From Pectobacterium betavasculorum (lineage in GTDB: Bacteria; Pseudomonadota; Gammaproteobacteria; Enterobacterales; Enterobacteriaceae), in the NCBI RefSeq assembly GCF_000749845.1, contig NZ_JQHM01000002.1:496001-560000 (forward strand): DNA of 64,000 bases. Reading direction: 5' to 3'. Below the pieces are notes generated by a model. That model had not been told where the DNA came from. It made no database searches and was given only the letters and a program-made list of their open reading frames with translations. Both the position numbers and the translations under genes were made by a program. Positions 32,953 through 41,033 of the stretch are shown piece by piece. Within the stretch, counting starts at the first letter, position 1, and each line of letters begins with the position of its first letter.

Positions 32953-33398
32953 TGTTCAGATAGTCTAAACAACTACGATGTTAAGTAATGCTAAACACTA
33001 AGTCAATGTATGATCATTGATGGTGTAATGGATGCTGCCTACTCGTCTCAAAGCCGCCCGACTACGGGCTAATCTAACTCAGGAAAAATTGGGAGTTCTT
33101 GCTGGCATTGAAGAAGAAACCGCTCGTTCCCGCGTGTCTCAGTATGAAGGTGGGATACATCGTCCAACATTTGAAATGATGTGCGCATTTGCAAAGGTAC
33201 TTAATGTGCCGGAATGCTATTTTTACACCGTTAACGATGATTTTGCTCAGATGGTTCTGGAGCTTTACCTTAAACATCAGAGTCATTCTTAACGAATGCA
33301 AATAAATCCCCGCCTCTATTGTTCAGGAAGTCTAAGCAACCTACATGTAAAGTAGTGCTAAACATGCTATCAATATCCTTATTGATGGTGCCATCATG
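32953..33398 (+). repeat. Duplicated promoter/operator DNA of the two XRE genes
   Basis: 32953-33031 and 33320-33395 are diverged copies of the same upstream sequence: each has TTGTTCAG, AGTCTAARCAAC, then GTAATGCTAAACA or GTAGTGCTAAACA and an ATTGATGGTG just before the start codon. The gene was copied with its control region, so both genes may answer to the same repressor, probably themselves. Confidence 0.65.
33032..33292 (+). CDS. XRE-family regulator, copy 1
   Basis: An 86-aa Cro/C1-type helix-turn-helix protein (residues about 4-65: RLKAARLRANLTQEKLGVLA, RVSQYEGGIHRPTFEMM). It starts at ATG 33032. It is about 80% identical by eye to its neighbour at 33396, but has an unrelated last 12 residues. 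It is probably a regulator of island functions; it is a DNA-binding domain with little else. Two such near-identical repressors in tandem is unusual. Confidence 0.85.
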   Translation: MLPTRLKAARLRANLTQEKLGVLAGIEEETARSRVSQYEGGIHRPTFEMMCAFAKVLNVPECYFYTVNDDFAQMVLELYLKHQSHS

Positions 33399-33662
33399 TT
33401 GCCCATTCGCCTTAAAACGGCTCGTTTACAAGCCAATCTCACTCAAGAAAAGCTAGGCGTACTGGCTGGCATTGAAGAAGCCACTGCACGATCACGCATA
33501 TCCCAATATGAAAGCGGTATACACCGCCCAACATTTGAGATGATGTGCGCGTTTGCTAAAGTGCTTAATGTGCCAGAGTGTTATTTTTATACGGTTGATG
33601 ATGATTTTGCGGAAATAATTTTAAAATTACATGATGGTGAAATGGTTCAATGGGTAAAATAA
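33396..33662 (+). CDS. XRE-family regulator, copy 2
   Basis: An 88-aa paralogue of the preceding gene: RLKTARLQANLTQEKLGVLA, RISQYESGIHRPTFEMM, then PECYFYTVDDDFAEIILKLH. The C-terminal tail (HDGEMVQWVK) differs from copy 1, so the two may differ in dimerisation or partner. It lies 103 bp after copy 1, with its own copy of the upstream DNA, and is the gene nearest to the helicase cassette. Confidence 0.85.
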   Translation: MLPIRLKTARLQANLTQEKLGVLAGIEEATARSRISQYESGIHRPTFEMMCAFAKVLNVPECYFYTVDDDFAEIILKLHDGEMVQWVK

Positions 33663-33985
33663 ATCAATCCATATAATAACTTTTGAAATTATCATTTGAA
33701 CTATCGCTGAAAATAGCAACCTTGCGGTGGTGAAACCGGATAGAATTGGCCTTACTGGACACAGATATGTTTTGCGACTCCCCGCCCAGTTCGCCATAAA
33801 CACAATGAATGTATATATTTTTATAAGGATGTTCTGTAAAGTAAATTTGGTGCTTTAACTAGATGATTTTAGAGGTTTTGCGATAACTGAGTTATTTTTA
33901 GATAGTCACAATATGCAGTACGACTGAACCTATTACCACTTGAAATTTATGAATAAAAACAGAGTAAATGCGGAGAGGTGAAAAC
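33663..33985. other. AT-rich region before the helicase gene
   Basis: About 320 bp without a gene. Base composition drops sharply to AT-rich here and stays so until about 36300, which marks the helicase cassette as a separate acquisition. Only general promoter-like AT stretches are seen (for example TATATATTTTTATAAG near 33812). Confidence 0.5.
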
Positions 33986-35857
33986 ATGGATTATTTTTTA
34001 AACACCCCAGTTAATATTGTAGGTAATAATAAACTTCGCTCTCCTCAAATTGAGGCATATATTAAAATTGTAGATTATTTTTCTTCGAATGATAATGGCG
34101 AAGCTTTAGTTGTACTACCAACAGGAACAGGTAAAAGCGGACTGGTATCGATAGCTCCATTTGGTATTTGTAAGGGCCGTGTTTTAATAGTCACTCCGGG
34201 TTTAGTTACTAAGCAAAGTATTGTAAAAACCCAAGAAATGTTAAGTGATAATTTTTGGGTTAATTTTGATGTGATATTTAATCCCAGCGATCTTCCATCC
34301 CTTTGCGAATATGAAAGTGATATAACAGTTGAGAATTTATATAGCAGCAATATTGTTATATCTAATATCCACAAACTAACCTCATCAAGAAAAAATAGTT
34401 TAATAAACAGTGTTCCTCCAGACTTCTTCGATATGGTGATTATAGATGAAGCTCACCATGCACCAGCACAAAGCTGGAAAGAGTTGTTAGCATATTTCTC
34501 AAAGGCAAAAAAATTACACGTTACCGGAACTCCATTCCGTGGTGATAACCAAAAATTACCCGGAGAGCTAATTCACGAAACGCCACTATCTGAAGTTATG
34601 CGTGATAGATATGTAAAATGGCTCAGAAAAGAAACTGTAAATGCCAGTCAGTTATATTTTACAATGCCACATGCTCCCGGTGAAAAATTTACACGCGAAC
34701 AGATCCTAGCTCTAAAAGATAAAGAGTGGATAGAGAAAAGTGTGGCATTATCAAAAGACTGTTCAATTGAAGTGATAAATCACAGTATTAGTAAATTAGC
34801 AGAGTTAAATGATGCTTCAAAAAAAATACCTCATAAGATTTTGGCTGTTGGTTGCAGCATATCTCATGCTGAAGATATAAAAAAATGGTATGAAGAAAAA
34901 GGGCTTAAGTGCATAATTGTTCATAGCAATATGGAGTATAAAGAAGTTGAAAGAGCATTTAAGGATATTGATAATCATTTATGCCAAGTTGTAATCTCTG
35001 TGAATATGCTTATGGAAGGCTACGATCATAGATACCTAACAATTCTAGCCTTGTTTAGACCATACAGAAGTATAAATGCTTTCGCACAAATAGTTGGACG
35101 TGTTTTGCGTGCTATTCCCGAAGAGGAAATAGAAGCCTTTGAAGTAGATAATAACGCTCTCATTATTTATCATCAAGATATTGGCCTTGATGCTATGTGG
35201 TCATCTTTCCAAAAAGAAGTTGATCGGGGAACTCAGCAACGAATTAAAGACTATAATTTTTCCGATTACGAGTATGAAGGAAAAGACAGATCTTTAGCAG
35301 GCGTATTCATTGATAACAGCTTTATAAGTGATCAAGATTCTTATCTAAAAGATATTGACTTTAATGAACTTTTTGAACAAAAAAGGGCCGAAATTGAAGC
35401 CCGAGCAAACCAAAAAATTGATAAGTTAAGAGATAATGTTACTGATGGCGAACTCGATGAAGACGACCTTGCATTAATTAAGGCGCAAATGATCGCAAAA
35501 GAAACTCGCAAAGTTTCAAATGACGATATTGATCCTAATCTCATATCTAAGAGACCAGAGCTATATCGTAAAAGAATGCGTGAAACATTAACAAAGCGCT
35601 CTCGTGATGAAGCTACAAATATTTTAAGTGACTTAAAATTAGATCCAAAGGGAACCGAGTTGACAAAAATTCTGTCAAGGCACATAAGAACCTTAAGGAC
35701 AGATACAACCAACGATGGTACACTTGTAATCTATATAAATGCCAAATTGCATAACCGATTTGGCCCTGTAAATGAAAGGGATAATGATGCTTTAACGATG
35801 TCTGTTAATTATCTCCCTACTATATTCAAAGAGTTAAGGAGCATGTTGTCATGCTAA
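33986..35857 (+). CDS. SF2 DEAD/DEAH-box helicase of an island two-gene unit
   Basis: A 623-aa ATP-dependent nucleic-acid helicase or translocase of superfamily 2 (Res/SSL2-like). Motifs in order: Q-like RSPQIEAYIKIVDYF, Walker A VVLPTGTGKSG (residues about 38-48), DEAH in VIIDEAHHAPAQ, motif III HVTGTPFRG, and in the second RecA domain VISVNMLMEGYDH and motif VI QIVGRVLRA. A C-terminal extension ends FGPVNERDNDALTMSVNYLP. I chose ATG 33986, preceded by GGAGAGG, over 33968. It overlaps the next gene by 7 bp. Low GC and island context suggest anti-phage defence, but I cannot match it to a named system. Confidence 0.85.
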   Translation: MDYFLNTPVNIVGNNKLRSPQIEAYIKIVDYFSSNDNGEALVVLPTGTGKSGLVSIAPFGICKGRVLIVTPGLVTKQSIVKTQEMLSDNFWVNFDVIFNPSDLPSLCEYESDITVENLYSSNIVISNIHKLTSSRKNSLINSVPPDFFDMVIIDEAHHAPAQSWKELLAYFSKAKKLHVTGTPFRGDNQKLPGELIHETPLSEVMRDRYVKWLRKETVNASQLYFTMPHAPGEKFTREQILALKDKEWIEKSVALSKDCSIEVINHSISKLAELNDASKKIPHKILAVGCSISHAEDIKKWYEEKGLKCIIVHSNMEYKEVERAFKDIDNHLCQVVISVNMLMEGYDHRYLTILALFRPYRSINAFAQIVGRVLRAIPEEEIEAFEVDNNALIIYHQDIGLDAMWSSFQKEVDRGTQQRIKDYNFSDYEYEGKDRSLAGVFIDNSFISDQDSYLKDIDFNELFEQKRAEIEARANQKIDKLRDNVTDGELDEDDLALIKAQMIAKETRKVSNDDIDPNLISKRPELYRKRMRETLTKRSRDEATNILSDLKLDPKGTELTKILSRHIRTLRTDTTNDGTLVIYINAKLHNRFGPVNERDNDALTMSVNYLPTIFKELRSMLSC

Positions 35858-36285
35858 GCACCAAAAGTGTGAACCAGCTCATAGACAAAATAGTTTCTGT
35901 ACACCTTTCAAAAGGTGTGCAGCCTCATGAACTTGCAGAAGCTGCATTTAGCCCAAACTACGACGAAATTGTCATTAAGAAAACTCGAAGTGGTCTAAAG
36001 GTCTCTGTCTCCTTCTTCGAGGATGAAGATGGACGAAGAACTAACCATACGATGTTGTATACTTATAATTCAAAAAAAATATTGCAGCGCGTAGAACAAA
36101 AAGTTAATAACGGTAATTTCAAAATTCAATGGGATAGAACTGAAAATTTATCTCACCTTATTAATGAGCTTTCATTTAAATTATCTCGTGATTACACGCT
36201 TGATTTTATTAATGCACTGATGTCTACCCTTCCGGTTGAACTCAGAAAAAAATGCCTTGACAAATCAGTTAGTTCCGCAAGATAA
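35851..36285 (+). CDS. Unassigned 144-aa partner of the helicase
   Basis: Starts inside the last codons of the helicase gene (overlap 35851-35857), so the two are translationally coupled and probably form one system. 144 aa, hydrophilic, mixed alpha/beta by eye (KKTRSGLKVSVSFFEDEDG, LYTYNSKKILQRVEQKVNNG, LSHLINELSFKLSRDYTLD). There is no nuclease, membrane or zinc motif that I can see. I do not recognise the family. A terminator follows. Confidence 0.75.
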   Translation: MLSTKSVNQLIDKIVSVHLSKGVQPHELAEAAFSPNYDEIVIKKTRSGLKVSVSFFEDEDGRRTNHTMLYTYNSKKILQRVEQKVNNGNFKIQWDRTENLSHLINELSFKLSRDYTLDFINALMSTLPVELRKKCLDKSVSSAR

Positions 36286-36291
36286 ATTTTA

Positions 36292-36317
36292 TAAAACCGG
36301 CTAACAAGCCGGTTTTA
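36292..36317 (+). terminator. Terminator after the helicase unit
   Basis: TAAAACCGGCT, AACA loop, AGCCGGTTTTA: perfect 11-bp stem with A/T flanks, usable in both directions. Confidence 0.85.
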
Positions 36318-36401
36318 TACCTTCCAAATTCCTTTTTTAAGTAGCTAACCAATATATCAGTCAGCACCTACACAGAACTGTCAGCCAACGATCTGCTGGC
36401 C

Positions 36402-37544
36402 TCACAAATCAGGAATAAACCCTTCCTCCCGCAGGGCCTTAATCACCCCACGAATCAGATACGAGTTAGAAAACTTCGCCGTATAGGAACGAGCACCCTC
36501 TTCTACTGGCTGGAGCAGTCCTCGGTCGATCAACTTACCAAGTTGATAAGTCACTTGAGCCGGTTTCAGCTCAGGTAAAGCGGTACGGAGATCACCCGCT
36601 TTTATCGTCCCGAGCTCGACAGCGCGTTTCAGAACTTTAGATTCCAACGGGTTTATTAGCCCTCTTTCAGATGAAAAGTCGATCGCCGGATACAGTATTG
36701 TCGTACTCAAAAAAGCATGGTTTGTCAGTTGATCGACTTTCTTCAACTCAGATGAAATTCCCGAAAGTACATATAAACACCATTCTTCTAAGCCCTGCTC
36801 AGTTCCTTTATCCGCTAACGACAGCATGGCGTAATAACGCTCGCGATCGTTACAAAATACCGCTGTCGGATTGAGAACCCGCCCACCAACCTGAACATTA
36901 AAACCATACTTGATAAGCAACGCATAGGTCAGCAATCTGACCGTTCTGCCATTACCGTTGCCAAAGGGGTGTATCCAACCGAAGCGGTGGTGCACCAGTG
37001 CAATCTTCATCAGATCGTATTTTGGCTTATCGGCACGGTTAATGAAGGCCGTCAGTTCCGCCATATAATCAGCAACGCGGATGTGGTCCGGCGGCAAATG
37101 GTCAGACTGAGCGATGCTGACGTTATGCTGCCGATAGGCACCGGGTGTTCTGTCACCTTCCTGTTGCAATCCGACAACCGCCAAGCTATGTAGCTCGCGG
37201 ATAAAATACTCCGTTATCTCATCACCATTATTTAGATGCTCGTCGATGAATTCCATCGCAGCTTCAATATTGTTGATTTCTTTGAGCTGATCCGTTGAAC
37301 TCTGTGTTCCTTCAACTTTACTTTCAACATAGTCGGCAAGCGTCGTGTGGTTTCCTTCAATCCTCGCAGAGCCCAGACTCTCCAGCATATGGAATACGGC
37401 CTTCAACTGCGCGAAAAGGATGGGATGAACGTCAGTTTCCAGACGCAGATGCCGAAGGATCTCCAGTTCCGTCAGCGCATCGACCAAAGGGGAGTCAAAA
37501 CTGGGGTTCAGGAGCGAGAGTTCAAAGTGATTAAATTGAGCCAT
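36402..37544 (-). CDS. Fic-domain protein with N-terminal inhibitory helix
   Basis: Probable AMP-transferring (or other nucleotide-transferring) enzyme. 380 aa. The inhibitory motif S-A-R-I-E-G-N fits [S/T]xxxE[G/N] and lies near residue 58, before the Fic core, so this is a self-inhibited class II Fic. The catalytic motif [12 protein letters not shown] (residues about 197-208) is intact with its His. The C terminus (from about residue 290) looks like a winged helix ([20 protein letters not shown]), common in this Fic subgroup and able to bind DNA. No clear ribosome site precedes the ATG at 37544. Three TATCTCAAA repeats lie upstream. Confidence 0.88.
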   Translation of the reverse strand: MAQFNHFELSLLNPSFDSPLVDALTELEILRHLRLETDVHPILFAQLKAVFHMLESLGSARIEGNHTTLADYVESKVEGTQSSTDQLKEINNIEAAMEFIDEHLNNGDEITEYFIRELHSLAVVGLQQEGDRTPGAYRQHNVSIAQSDHLPPDHIRVADYMAELTAFINRADKPKYDLMKIALVHHRFGWIHPFGNGNGRTVRLLTYALLIKYGFNVQVGGRVLNPTAVFCNDRERYYAMLSLADKGTEQGLEEWCLYVLSGISSELKKVDQLTNHAFLSTTILYPAIDFSSERGLINPLESKVLKRAVELGTIKAGDLRTALPELKPAQVTYQLGKLIDRGLLQPVEEGARSYTAKFSNSYLIRGVIKALREEGFIPDL

Positions 37545-37554
37545 GATACGTAGT

Positions 37555-37649
37555 TATCTCAAATGGAGCATGACGATATCTCAAAATAATAGCAAAAATA
37601 CTAATATAATCCATAAATTATAAATCAGACTGTTTATGATTATCTCAAA
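37555..37649. promoter_or_regulatory. Three TATCTCAAA repeats upstream of the Fic gene
   Basis: Direct copies of TATCTCAAA at 37555-37563, 37577-37585 and 37641-37649 (TTTGAGATA on the Fic strand), the first only 11 bp from the start codon. The first two are 22 bp apart, two helical turns. They may be operators for the winged helix of Fic itself. Confidence 0.45.
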
Positions 37650-37811
37650 AATCACGAATCCGACATATCAAGTCTACGTTTGAAAAATGTTCAATGCAGA
37701 GAGGAACAGGCCATTGCCAGCATGAGAGATGAAACCACGTTTTTAGCGCCGTTAACCGCTAAAACACCGATTCATCGTGACAACCATCACAAAAACAAAG
37801 CGATTTTTTAT

Positions 37812-37906
37812 GGGGGCTTTCGTGGGGGCGCTGCTTACGATAAATATCAATAAAATAGATAATTAACAGCAAGTTAATCGTGAGTATGATTCCGAGTCCG
37901 GCACCA
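37812..37906 (+). other. Island 1/2 junction: arm repeat and att remnant
   Basis: GGGGGCTTTCGTGGGGGC (37812-37829) matches the left arm of island 1. Then GATTCCGAGTCCGGCACCA (37888-37906) repeats the tRNA-Phe 3' end with one G missing. This is attR of island 1 and attL of island 2. The surrounding 502-bp gap (37545-38046) has no gene. Confidence 0.75.
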
Positions 37907-38046
37907 CCTTTCCTTTTTTATGCTTCCTTATCAATCCCTATGTTGTTGTGATTCAATAAGTTGGCGTGAAAATCTTTTCCGATGCGTTTTGATTTATCCC
38001 TTCGTATCGGGGAATTTGTGGGTCAGATTGCGGGTCATTCAGTTCG

Positions 38047-39327
38047 ATGAACGGAAGTGATCCTCATAGGTTAACTGACAGCAAAGTCAGATCCGCGAAA
38101 CCTCTCGCAAAATCTTACAAACTCACTGACTCGCAAGGCCTGTACCTCACGGTATCACCCAGCGGCGCTAAGCTATGGTATTTCCGCTATCGCTTCGGCG
38201 GTAAAGAGAACCGTCTGGCCTTTGGCCCCTACCCTCAAACCACGCTGGCAGAGGCCCGCGAAAAGCGCGATGCGGCACGTAAGCTATTGGCATCCGGCAT
38301 CAGCCCTTCTCAGCTTCGCAAGGCGAACAACCCCGCCGTTGATGAATCCCGCACCTTTCAGTCTGTCACAATGGCGTGGCACAGCAGTTGCCTCAAGCTC
38401 TGGTCGGACGCGCACGCCGATAAAATCCTCACCTGCCTGAAACTCTACGTGTTCCCCGCGATTGGTGCGATGGATATCACGCAGGTTGAAACCCGCCATC
38501 TTGCGCAGTTGGTTAAGGCGATTGACGATAAAGGCGTGCATGACGTCGCCGGACGGGTACGCCAGCACCTGACTAAAATCATGCGCCACGCCGTCCAGCA
38601 GGGCGTGATTAAATATAATCCGGCTTACGATTTGGACGGTGTCGTGACCCCGGTTGTGACCCAACATCACCCCGCCCTGCCGCTGAAACACCTGCCTGAA
38701 CTGCTGGAGAAAGTGGAAAACTACAAAGGCCGGATGCTCACTCGTCTGGCACTGGAGCTGAACCTACACGTTTTTCTGCGCTCCAGTGAACTCCGCTTTG
38801 CCCGCTGGGATGAATTCAACCTCAAAGCGCATATCTGGAGCGTACCCGCCCAGCGCGAAGCGGTAAACGGCGTGCGGTTTTCAGAGCGTGGCGCAAAGAT
38901 GAAGGATGAACATCTGGTGCCGCTGTCACGGCAGGCGGTCGCCCTGCTGAAACAGATTCAGGCGATTTCTGGCGAATCGGTCTTCGTTTTCCCCGGCGCA
39001 CATACCCTGAACAAGCCGATGAGTGAAAACACCATCAACAAGGCACTGCGCGTGATTGGCTATGACACCAAAACCGAAATATGCGGCCACGGCTTCAGAA
39101 CCATGGCCTGTAGCGCCCTGAATGAATCCGGATGCTGGTCAAAGGATGCCATTGAGCGACAGATGAGCCACAAAGAGCGCAACGGCGTGCGGGCTGCTTA
39201 CGTGCATAAAGCGGAGCATCTGGAAGCCAGAATCGAAATGATGCAATGGTGGTCGGATTATCTGGACGTCAACCGTGAGGGCTACGTCGCACCGTATATT
39301 TATGCGCGGAGTCATTCGGCTGGCTAA
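38047..39327 (+). CDS. P4-type tyrosine integrase, island 2
   Basis: A 426-aa integrase nearly identical (about 95% by eye) to the one at 47482. DUF4102 domain starts at TDSKVRSAKPLAKSYKLTDS; catalytic Arg in RSSELRFARW, HxxR in CGHGFRTMA, Tyr in VRAAYVHKAEHL. One change stands out: NESGCWSKDA has Cys where the other integrases here have Arg (SGRWSKDA), close to the active site. The upstream 60 bp, with GTGGGTCAGATTGCGGGTCA (38019-38038), are copied before integrases 3 and 4. Confidence 0.93.
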   Translation: MNGSDPHRLTDSKVRSAKPLAKSYKLTDSQGLYLTVSPSGAKLWYFRYRFGGKENRLAFGPYPQTTLAEAREKRDAARKLLASGISPSQLRKANNPAVDESRTFQSVTMAWHSSCLKLWSDAHADKILTCLKLYVFPAIGAMDITQVETRHLAQLVKAIDDKGVHDVAGRVRQHLTKIMRHAVQQGVIKYNPAYDLDGVVTPVVTQHHPALPLKHLPELLEKVENYKGRMLTRLALELNLHVFLRSSELRFARWDEFNLKAHIWSVPAQREAVNGVRFSERGAKMKDEHLVPLSRQAVALLKQIQAISGESVFVFPGAHTLNKPMSENTINKALRVIGYDTKTEICGHGFRTMACSALNESGCWSKDAIERQMSHKERNGVRAAYVHKAEHLEARIEMMQWWSDYLDVNREGYVAPYIYARSHSAG

Positions 39328-39343
39328 CGCGCTGCGCTTGTTG

Positions 39344-39386
39344 GCTCCTGACGGGCTTTCTATGTGATAGAAACCCCGTCAGGAGC
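39344..39386 (+). terminator. Terminator after integrase 2
   Basis: Perfect 12-bp stem GCTCCTGACGGG (39344-39355) / CCCGTCAGGAGC (39375-39386), 19-nt loop containing CTTTCTATGTGATAGAAA, itself a small stem. The same structure follows integrase 3 at 48779. Confidence 0.75.
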
Positions 39387-39468
39387 GTTGTCTTAAAATC
39401 ATTCGAGCATTCTGCCAAACGTTTCTTACACGTTAGGATTTGCTATATCAACTGACTTTAACCACCGT

Positions 39469-39639
39469 TCAGCCTTTTGGTTCAATACCGCGAGTCTGGA
39501 GTTCCTTACGCAGAACACGCTTTATCCACGTAGCCAATGTCTTATCACCATCCTTATGGGCTTGTTCTTCTAACTGCGCACGAAACTCGTGGGACAGCCG
39601 AATTTGATACTGGTCTGTTTTTGATTTTTCACTTGACAT
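39469..39639 (-). CDS. Small ribbon-helix-helix (Arc-like) DNA-binding protein
   Basis: A 56-aa protein beginning MSSEKSKTDQYQIRLSHEFR: a beta strand (QYQIRL) followed by two helices (AQLEEQAHKDG, TLATWIKRVLRKELQ), the ribbon-helix-helix plan. An alternative start at 39657 would add MEFVIT, but that segment is itself the palindrome TGTAATTACA, so I favour 39639. Probably an autoregulator acting on the two palindromes upstream. It sits where excisionase or control genes normally lie in such islands. Confidence 0.7.
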   Translation of the reverse strand: MSSEKSKTDQYQIRLSHEFRAQLEEQAHKDGDKTLATWIKRVLRKELQTRGIEPKG

Positions 39640-39680
39640 TGTAATTACAAATTCCATAGCATGGTATAGTTGTAATTACA
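39640..39680. promoter_or_regulatory. Two TGTAATTACA palindromes
   Basis: Perfect 10-bp palindromes at 39640-39649 and 39671-39680, exactly 31 bp apart (three helical turns); a related GCAATTACAT lies 3 bp further on. They are in the divergent gap between the ribbon-helix-helix gene and the plus-strand gene at 39780. Likely operators of the ribbon-helix-helix protein. Confidence 0.6.
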
Positions 39681-39718
39681 CCGCAATTACATGGTGTTTT
39701 GCAACAATAAAGAACGAA

Positions 39719-39763
39719 GCCCGGTAGTGCTAGGAACACTAACCGGGCCTCTGACCACAACAT
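39719..39763 (+). ncRNA. Conserved stem-loop plus CTGACCACAACATTA block (possible C4-type RNA)
   Basis: GCCCGGTAGTG...CACTAACCGGGC forms a stem with one bulge (39719-39748), followed by CTCTGACCACAACATTA. The same unit recurs at 49188-49229. Phage P1/P4-type C4 antisense RNAs are short stem-loops in comparable places, which suggested this reading; I am not sure it is one. Confidence 0.35.
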
Positions 39764-39779
39764 TATGAGGACTAATGCT

Positions 39780-40121
39780 ATGGCTGACACCAATAGTAAC
39801 ACGGGCTCGCCTTATCAATCACTGCCGGATTATGAGAACCGTTACTCTGCCATGAGTGCCGCGCTGGCGCGTCTGGATTTTTCAAACATGGACGATGACG
39901 AACTCTCGCAAGTGACAGAGTATTGCGCCGAAACACAGGCCGGGCTTTGCCATTGCCTGAATTTCATTGGCGATGCGCTGATTACCTTTGCCGATAATGA
40001 CGTGTGCGAATCGACACCAGAAAGCTTGTGCCAGTTGGGACACGGGTTAACGGCAATCAGTTTACTCATCCCTGCCCTTACCACGATGCACAAACGCGCA
40101 CATTCACTCACCGCCAGATAG
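39780..40121 (+). CDS. Unassigned 113-aa island protein
   Basis: Acidic protein beginning MADTNSNTGSPYQSLPDY, with a helical core (MSAALARLDFSNMDDDELSQ, AQLCHCLNFIGDALITFAD-like segment with two Cys). The ATG at 39780 is preferred to 39765, although both lie after GAGGA. A proper terminator follows, so it is probably a real gene. No family is recognised; similar small genes follow C4-like leaders in P4-type islands. Confidence 0.55.
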   Translation: MADTNSNTGSPYQSLPDYENRYSAMSAALARLDFSNMDDDELSQVTEYCAETQAGLCHCLNFIGDALITFADNDVCESTPESLCQLGHGLTAISLLIPALTTMHKRAHSLTAR

Positions 40122-40146
40122 CCATCTGAATATAGCCAGCCTGATT

Positions 40147-40176
40147 AAAGCTCTGCCGTTAGGTCAGAGCTTTTTT
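40147..40176 (+). terminator. Terminator after the 113-aa gene
   Basis: AAAGCTCTG, 9-nt loop, CAGAGCTTTTTT: classic 9-bp stem and T-run. Confidence 0.85.
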
Positions 40177-40289
40177 GCTTTCGTGGCTCAATAACAATAA
40201 TTCTCCCTATCCGATATTGAGTTGTTTGCAGGCATCCTCCCCCTTTCCCGATAGCCTTCCCTACTGGCTGATTCCAGTGGGGAGAAGAC

Positions 40290-41033
40290 ATGCCTGAACG
40301 TTTTATTTTCGCAACATTTACAGCGCTCAACATGCCATTCAGGCACGACGCAGGACGCGACGGATTTAGGCGGGTGAAGGCCTGCGCCTCGCGGGCATTC
40401 ATCCGTGGTGTGAGGCGAGTAAATGCCATTTCGCAGAAAGGGCTCATTTGCGTCGCCCGAACCCACCTGCGAGCGCTTCCCCCAAGGGAAACCGAGCAGG
40501 CCGGGGGGAGCCGAATAAATTTTGCCGCCCCAGCGAGCAAAAAGACGCGCCCACGCGTCGGTTTATTTGGGGGGCGACAGCCCCGCACACCGTCGTGGCT
40601 AAGTCTCCGGCCACAAGCCGGTAGCGAGGCGCGACTACCCACTTTGAAGGCGTTTTCCCATTTTTTCGCTGACCGCAACGGGCAAAAGAAAAAGTGGGCT
40701 AAAAACAGCGTCTCAAAGGGGGTAGTCGCGCGTAGCGCGCGACGGTGTGCCGCCGTTGACCTTGGGGGTTTTGGCGTGGCGTCCAGCCGCGACATTACCC
40801 CCATGTGCCAGGCAATAAGGGCGTCCAGCCCGCATGAACTGGCGCACGCCGTTTTGTGCCGGGAAATGTATTTTCCGGCGCATGGCTGCGAAGCGGCCAC
40901 CCCATTCGCCTCATGCTGTCGGCACATCGCATGGGCGCATGTCATTCACGGAAATATGAGCCGAGGCCATGAGGCGAGAAAGACGAAAAAGAAAAGCAGC
41001 CAGAGACAAAGGAGGATCAATGCTAATTTCTGA
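40290..41033 (+). CDS. Possible 247-aa protein on the GC-rich repeat, copy B
   Basis: Open frame with a good ribosome site (GGGGAGAAGAC before ATG 40290) across the 515-bp block shared with copy A (32031-32546). The predicted protein is very basic and low in normal hydrophobic cores (GGSRINFAAPASKKTRPRVG; then DLGGFGVASSRDITPM and SSPHELAHAVLCREMYFPAH). It overlaps mobC by 14 bp. A 266-codon frame also runs on the opposite strand (40145-40945), so coding by either strand is uncertain. It may be an Ash/Icd-like P4-island protein, or the block may act as DNA or RNA. Confidence 0.4.
   Translation: MPERFIFATFTALNMPFRHDAGRDGFRRVKACASRAFIRGVRRVNAISQKGLICVARTHLRALPPRETEQAGGSRINFAAPASKKTRPRVGLFGGRQPRTPSWLSLRPQAGSEARLPTLKAFSHFFADRNGQKKKWAKNSVSKGVVARSARRCAAVDLGGFGVASSRDITPMCQAIRASSPHELAHAVLCREMYFPAHGCEAATPFASCCRHIAWAHVIHGNMSRGHEARKTKKKSSQRQRRINANF

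Noticed and set aside
33720..33800. Possible transposase remnant before the helicase gene
   Set aside because: Short stretches seemed protein-like, but no frame or inverted repeats supported an insertion sequence.
40145..40945. 266-codon minus-strand frame over the GC-rich block and its relative at 31997-32566
   Set aside because: No ribosome site; it starts in mobC-proximal DNA and runs through the terminator at 40147-40176. The plus-strand frame in copy B has better start signals. Not fully excluded.
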